DNA of 64,000 nt from Uloborus plumipes. Taxonomy: Eukaryota > Arthropoda > Arachnida > Araneae > Uloboridae. Both the position numbers and the translations under genes were made by a program. The notes under the pieces are model-generated. The model searched no databases. It had not been told where the DNA came from and was given only the letters and a program-made list of their open reading frames with translations. Shown in pieces: positions 59,500 to 64,000 of the stretch. Within the stretch, counting starts at the first letter, position 1. The number at the start of each line of letters is the position of its first letter. The DNA is taken from the NCBI GenBank assembly GCA_038373865.1, contig JAXGGA010000457.1:124001-188000 (forward strand), written 5' to 3'.

Positions 59500-59877
59500 C
59501 ACTGCAAAAAATGAAGTGTTATTTTTAATTTTTAATACCGGCAGGCCGAGGTTCTGATTTAAAACTGTAAGATGTACAGTAATAAACTGTAAAACTAGCA
59601 ATATTACAGTTTCTTACTGTAAAGTCAGCAATTGCACAGTTTATTGCCGTTAAATTTAGCTGTATTGTACTGAAAAACAACAGTATAGTACTGGCTGCAG
59701 AGGTTCCAGTTTAAAACTGTAAAATGTATGGTAATAAACTAAAATTGGAAATTTTACATTTTATTATTGTAAAATTGTCAATTTTACAGTTTATTACTAC
59801 AAAGTTAGCAATTTTTGCAGTTTATTAACATAAAATTAGCTGTATTATTCTCTAAAAACAACATTCATTTTTTAGTG
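59500..59877. mobile_element. ACTGTAAAA-family MITE, copy 9
   Basis: A full-length member beginning CACTGCAAAAAATGAAGTG and ending TCATTTTTTAGTG, with TA on both sides (59498-59499, 59878-59879). It contains two GAGGTTC-type spacers. It lies at the inner end of the right arm of the inverted duplication. Confidence 0.9.
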
Positions 59878-60115
59878 TATTAAAGTTTTCCCTTTCTCTG
59901 AAGTCAAATATACGTATATAAAGTGGTTTACAGCTTGCTCACATGGATCAAAGTGATCTTAATAGATTCTAAGTAAACTATCGTTGTTTAATTCCCAACC
60001 GAACTTCGCTTAATCCGGAAAGTCATTGAAATGTATATTTCGTATTACTCAAAGGCTAGTTACCGCAAGACCATTTATGTAGGCCGTATTTTGTATTTTT
60101 GTAACTTTATTCTGC

Positions 60116-62685
60116 AGTTTTACATTTCATTCTCTTGAATTTAAAATAGAATGTTAATAGTGTACCGCACTTTATTTACGTGCCTTGGCTCAATTTTTTG
60201 TTATTTTCTTTCATTCATTCGTACGACCTGGATAGCCAATTACTCCAGATTAATGAGGCTCACCTGTATTTTATTCTTACCAAGCAAGGGAATGAGGGGA
60301 CAAGTGAAACGGTGAAGTTTTTTCACGGTTAAAAAATCTAGAAATATTTTAACTAAGCTCCGAATCATATAGTTGATTCCAGTCAAAAAAGAAATAGCTC
60401 CAAATATAAAAAAATAGCAGAAGTCATTTTAAAAATCTGATACACATTTGTAATATTCGTGGTTTGTCCAAAAAAATTCTTTTTATTAAAAAATAACTAA
60501 ATTCTTGTAATTATCATTTTAAGTGTTAATTTAAATCTACCTATGCAGCATTGATTGCTTTCATATTATAGGGATGTTTTGATTTTAAATGTTATAGGAT
60601 TTGACGAGTGCACGCGGGACACAGTGGAATGGCTCATTTCGTTTATTTATTTATTCATTTATTAAATAACATGCGTATTTCTTCATTTATTAATTCAATT
60701 ACATTATTTTACATATTTTTTCATTCATTCACTTATTTTCTCATTCATTCTCTATTTTATGCACTCATTTATTTTTTGTCATACATAATTGATTTGCTTT
60801 TTCATTCATTTTTTATTATTAATTCATTTATTCCCTTATTTATACATTCATTTTATAAAAAATTATTCTTAATCATTAAATAGCAAAACTTTCATCACAA
60901 AAATATTTTATTTTTCCCTTTGCCTCCTTTTGAGGCGAAAATTTTCCACCTTTTTAGAAGGTGCAACATAACTGCCCAAAATGATATATAATACTTCAAC
61001 GCAAGTTGTACTACAAAATACATTACTCCTTCTTTATGCACAATAAGCTTCAGAACAAATTTCCAATTGGTTCATTGTGAAACAGGTAAGTTATCTTAAC
61101 TATTTCACTTTGCCCCACATTCCGCTGCCATAATTTGGTAAAAGTAAATTTGCTTCAAAATGGATGAACCAAAATTGCTTTGTAAGATTTTTCTGTCAAT
61201 GTAATATTTTCAATTATTATTCAGCACTGATAAAGTATCATTTTGATACAGCCTTCTAATTTTATTAGCTGAAAAATATTGAATTAATTCACCTCACTTC
61301 TATATTTACGCCTTTCATGGCGCACACCTAAATTACTATTTTACTTTCTTCGTATCAGGTTCAATTTATATCTCGTTAACTGCCTTGTAATAGCTTGTAA
61401 ATAAACGCTGAGCGTTTATCTTCACAATACTCTTGTTGATTTCGATCGTGATAATGAAATGTTGCAACGGAGGGCGAAAATATCATCTTTTCCAATTTGA
61501 TTAATCTTTTCTTCGACAAAAGTTATTTTCGATCTTTCTTTATTAATGAAAAAAGTTCCATTAAAAACAAATTTCAGGGTTATTTTAGAGCTTGCTTGGT
61601 CTAGTAGGAGATCTAGGAAGATTATTCGTTTACAGAGTCCGGCGCCTCTGCTAGACCATTAAACCTAGGGAGTGGTTACTTGCCGAAGGTTGAGTTCTTC
61701 TGTATTTAAATTAATAATTCTAGGTTTGCACTCCTGCTTTTTGACTCCAGTATAGTAAACGTGCTTTTATATTTACTAGGAATTGTTTCGAATCGTTCAG
61801 CTTAAGTTCGATGTCCTATCCTGCTCATTCGCAATTTTCTTCACACCTATCATTGGGACAACTAAGCTACTGATGAAAAAAACTGAGTTAGTTCAATAGT
61901 TTGCTGTCTTAAACTCAGAAAAGAATGCTTCTGTATTTAAATTGATAATTGAGTCAGTCATAGTAAAAGTGGCGTATTTCCATACTTTTAAAATGCTTAT
62001 TTGTTTGCTAAATGGTATGTATTACTGTCCAGCCTCGAAAGGCTGGTTGAACGGTTCTATTTCAAAACGTTTGATCAAGAAAACTCACTATGGTAGCATT
62101 TTTGCTTAGTCCGATATTATTTTATTTTTCTAGAACTGATAAGGAAGGGGAATAAATTGAAAAAGAAAAAAATATCAACGCGAACCAACGTCAAATAAAC
62201 GAACCCAACGAAAAACAAAACAAAGCAAAGCAGAAACTTCTCGCATTCCTACCTCTCTTATCACCATCACCCATATTTTAACAAAATAAGTAGGAACTTG
62301 AGCAAAAGCGTCCGAGGTCGACGCGAAAGATATACATTAGATTCGGTTCCATCTTTTAGTATATAAACGAAGCAAACCCTTTTTGAAAGATGCATATCTA
62401 ATGACTAATAGTAGTAGAGCATTTGCATTTTTGTTTTTCTAAAGAAAAATGTATAAAAGACTTTACATAGTAAAATCAATTACGGGGAGTTTGACCACTT
62501 TCACAATGATCCCCGCATTTCTGGGTTTTTCGACCCCCATGTTGAATACGTTTTCGTTTTTATTTACCAGGGAATCACTTAAATAGTATAATAATGATAA
62601 AAAATAGATAACAATTCCAAAAAGAACATTGAGACATTTTTGTGACATAAATTATTTGCCCTCCTCTTCGTTATCGAGACATAAG
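60116..62685. other. AT-rich DNA with TTCATT low-complexity stretch
   Basis: A TTTATTCATT-type low-complexity tract covers about 60635-60870 and gives a hydrophobic 91-codon frame, not a gene. A small inverted pair TGGTCTAGTAGGAG (61598) and CTCTGCTAGACCA (61647) occurs. No gene is supported. Confidence 0.45.
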
Positions 62686-62688
62686 GTT

Positions 62689-62994
62689 GAACCCTTTAAG
62701 TCCCAAATTAATTTAACAATGAATTTTTAAAGATATTTTTTGCTTTTTGAGTTGCAAATACATCAAAAAACACTTTTATCGAGCAAAAAAAATTTGGAAA
62801 TTTTGAGGGTCTAATGACCCCTACGCCTTAGGGTCCCCAAAAAACTGTTTCCGATTGTAGGTACCATCTGTCGGCATCTCAGCGAAGTACAAGGAGTGGT
62901 ACTTAAAAGCTTCAGCATTATTCCAGCCATTTAGGATTCATAATACTAAATTAATATAAGCAGGACTTCTGAGTCCCGTCGGGGCATAAAGGGT
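62689..62994. mobile_element. CCCTTTA-family MITE, copy 2
   Basis: The ends CCCTTTAAGTCCC and, from the right, CCCTTTATGCCCC are inverted repeats. Outside them is TTGAA on the left and TTCAA on the right. It matches 50548-50850 along its length, including ATTCCAGCC, ATACTAAATTAAT and CTTCTGAGT. The tip resembles that of the TTAA element at 48851, but the flanks are not exact TTAA. Confidence 0.7.
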
Positions 62995-63083
62995 TCAAGT
63001 ATTCCAAAATTCAGGAAAAGTCGCCTAACTGAAAGATTAGGTTACAAATGGAATTTACGTTGGGGACTTCACACGGTCTACAT

Positions 63084-64000
63084 CAGGGGTACCCATCTCC
63101 CCCCAAGCTCAATGGCGCAAAAGCCCCCCTAAATGTTTTGTTACCTATCTTGCTTTTAAATTAGGCTCTCCACCGGAACTTTTTCAAAATTGTAGCTCTA
63201 AAAACGCTGTAATAAACCATCTTTAGTAGTGTTAGCCAGAGAAGAGTTTTGGTAAGGTGATTGTAAGTCATCTTTGGTGTTAGGGGCAGGCAGTTTTTCG
63301 AAATTGTTGCTCAAAAAGCGCAATTTTTGAGGACCTTCGATGGGGTTGGCGTAAGCTCTTTCTCGGGTATTCCTCGTAATTTAAGTTCCAGAAACGAAAC
63401 TTAAGAACAATTTTAGTCATATGAGCAAGATAAAGGAGGAGAGAGGCACTAATAGAAAAATTTTAAACTTGCATCTTTAAAAAAGGCAGTTTTAGACGAT
63501 ATTTGGTAATAATGATGAAATGAGAGGTTTAGGAGACAACTACGGGTATCTTTTTGATATTTACATTCCTTGAACTCATTTACGGTGGGGGAGGGGGGAT
63601 TTCGATAATGTTTTTGGGCAATGGAATACACTGCTCTCTCTCGGAATTTATTTGAAATTGAAGCCATAAAAACGAAATTTTTAAGGCCTTTAATGATACA
63701 GAGCGGGCAATCTTCCAAAATTTTTTCGAATTGAAATGCTAAATAATCGTAACCACAAAAGATCAGTCACACACAGATACACAGAGATTTTTTTCGGATA
63801 TAGTCAAAATGATTTATGTATTCAGTACACCATTCCGAAATTCGAGAATTTTCATGCATACAATACGTTTTTTTATGTATTAAATGTACAAGAAAGTAAA
63901 AATGGTTTATGAAATATAATTAAGACATTATAAGCTGAAACTGCTCTGCTTCCAACAGCAGAGTCCAACATTATTGAAAACTTGATAAAAATTATCTATT
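63084..64000. other. Possible 5' end of an element running off the window
   Basis: CAGGGGTACCCATCTCCCCC at 63084 resembles a hAT tip, but no facing end lies inside the window. The rest includes short frames, an ACACACAGATACACAGAGA motif at about 63770 and AT-rich sequence. No gene is supported. Confidence 0.3.

Larger units (their letters stand above)
57365..60115. repeat. Large inverted duplication with a 1.8-kb centre
   Basis: 57365-57690 and 59790-60115 are inverted copies. Shared blocks include AGTTACAAAAATACAAAA, GGCCTACATAAATAGTCTTG, TTGAGTAATAC, GACTTTCCG, GCTGTAAACCA and GACTTCAGA-AAAGGGAAAAC. Both arms contain an ACTGTAAAA MITE end at the same relative position. The MITE was therefore present before the inverted duplication, or the whole block moved as a foldback element. 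No target duplication was found at the outer limits. Confidence 0.75.

Noticed and set aside
60608..60883. A 91-codon Phe/His/Ser-rich frame
   Set aside because: It is produced by TTCATT-type low-complexity sequence.
61598..61660. A tRNA-like A box (GGTCTAGTAGG) followed by a possible B box
   Set aside because: The B-box match is poor and no cloverleaf forms. The segment is better explained as a small inverted repeat.

Overview
This window looks like non-coding DNA of an animal genome, probably an arthropod. It is strongly AT-rich, has no prokaryotic gene organisation, and no open reading frame longer than about 150 codons. It is dominated by non-autonomous DNA transposons, foldback elements, a tRNA-headed SINE, Penelope-type hammerhead motifs and AT microsatellites. 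I cannot identify the species. I found no complete protein-coding gene, so the stretch is either intergenic or intronic. The few protein-like stretches (around 24.8 kb, 35.2 kb and 39.5-41.1 kb) are fragments or decayed.

Layout. 0.9-5.8 kb: an old tandem duplication whose second copy holds a hAT-like element (8-bp target duplication). That element in turn holds a TA-flanked foldback element and a second MITE. It is followed by copy A of a family ending TGGGCGATT. 6.9-8.0 kb: an inverted pair of Penelope-type termini with hammerhead ribozyme-like cores, then diverged repeats and a long (AT)n tract. 9-21 kb: six copies of a roughly 400-bp MITE built from palindromic ACTGTAAAA units. One carries a TTAA element with an array of CCCGAG hairpins, another a TA element. 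21.7-26.1 kb: a degenerate tandem array, a small palindromic element, and a Tc1-like element with IR/DR ends and a remnant of transposase, itself interrupted by a foldback. 27.2-32.9 kb: a multi-layer nest bounded by a hAT-like TAGAGATG element. 33.9-39.2 kb: TA, TAA and TTAA elements. 39.7-41.07 kb: six nearly identical 225-bp repeats of a gene-like fragment. 41.4-45.6 kb: several older local duplications. 46.7-49.5 kb: copy B of the TGGGCGATT family, with two TTAA elements inside it. 51.0-51.3 kb: the SINE. 53.3-55.3 kb: another hAT-like element. 57.4-60.1 kb: a large inverted duplication. The remainder is AT-rich DNA with nothing I recognise.

The strongest result is the nested insertion record. 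In several places the window also contains a related copy lacking the insertion, so both the insertion point and the target duplication can be read from this sequence alone. Other candidates for novelty are the palindrome-built ACTGTAAAA family, the hairpin-array element at 17.96-18.2 kb, and the 225-bp array. No genes form a pathway here. The logic of the region is repeated insertion of short mobile elements into older ones.
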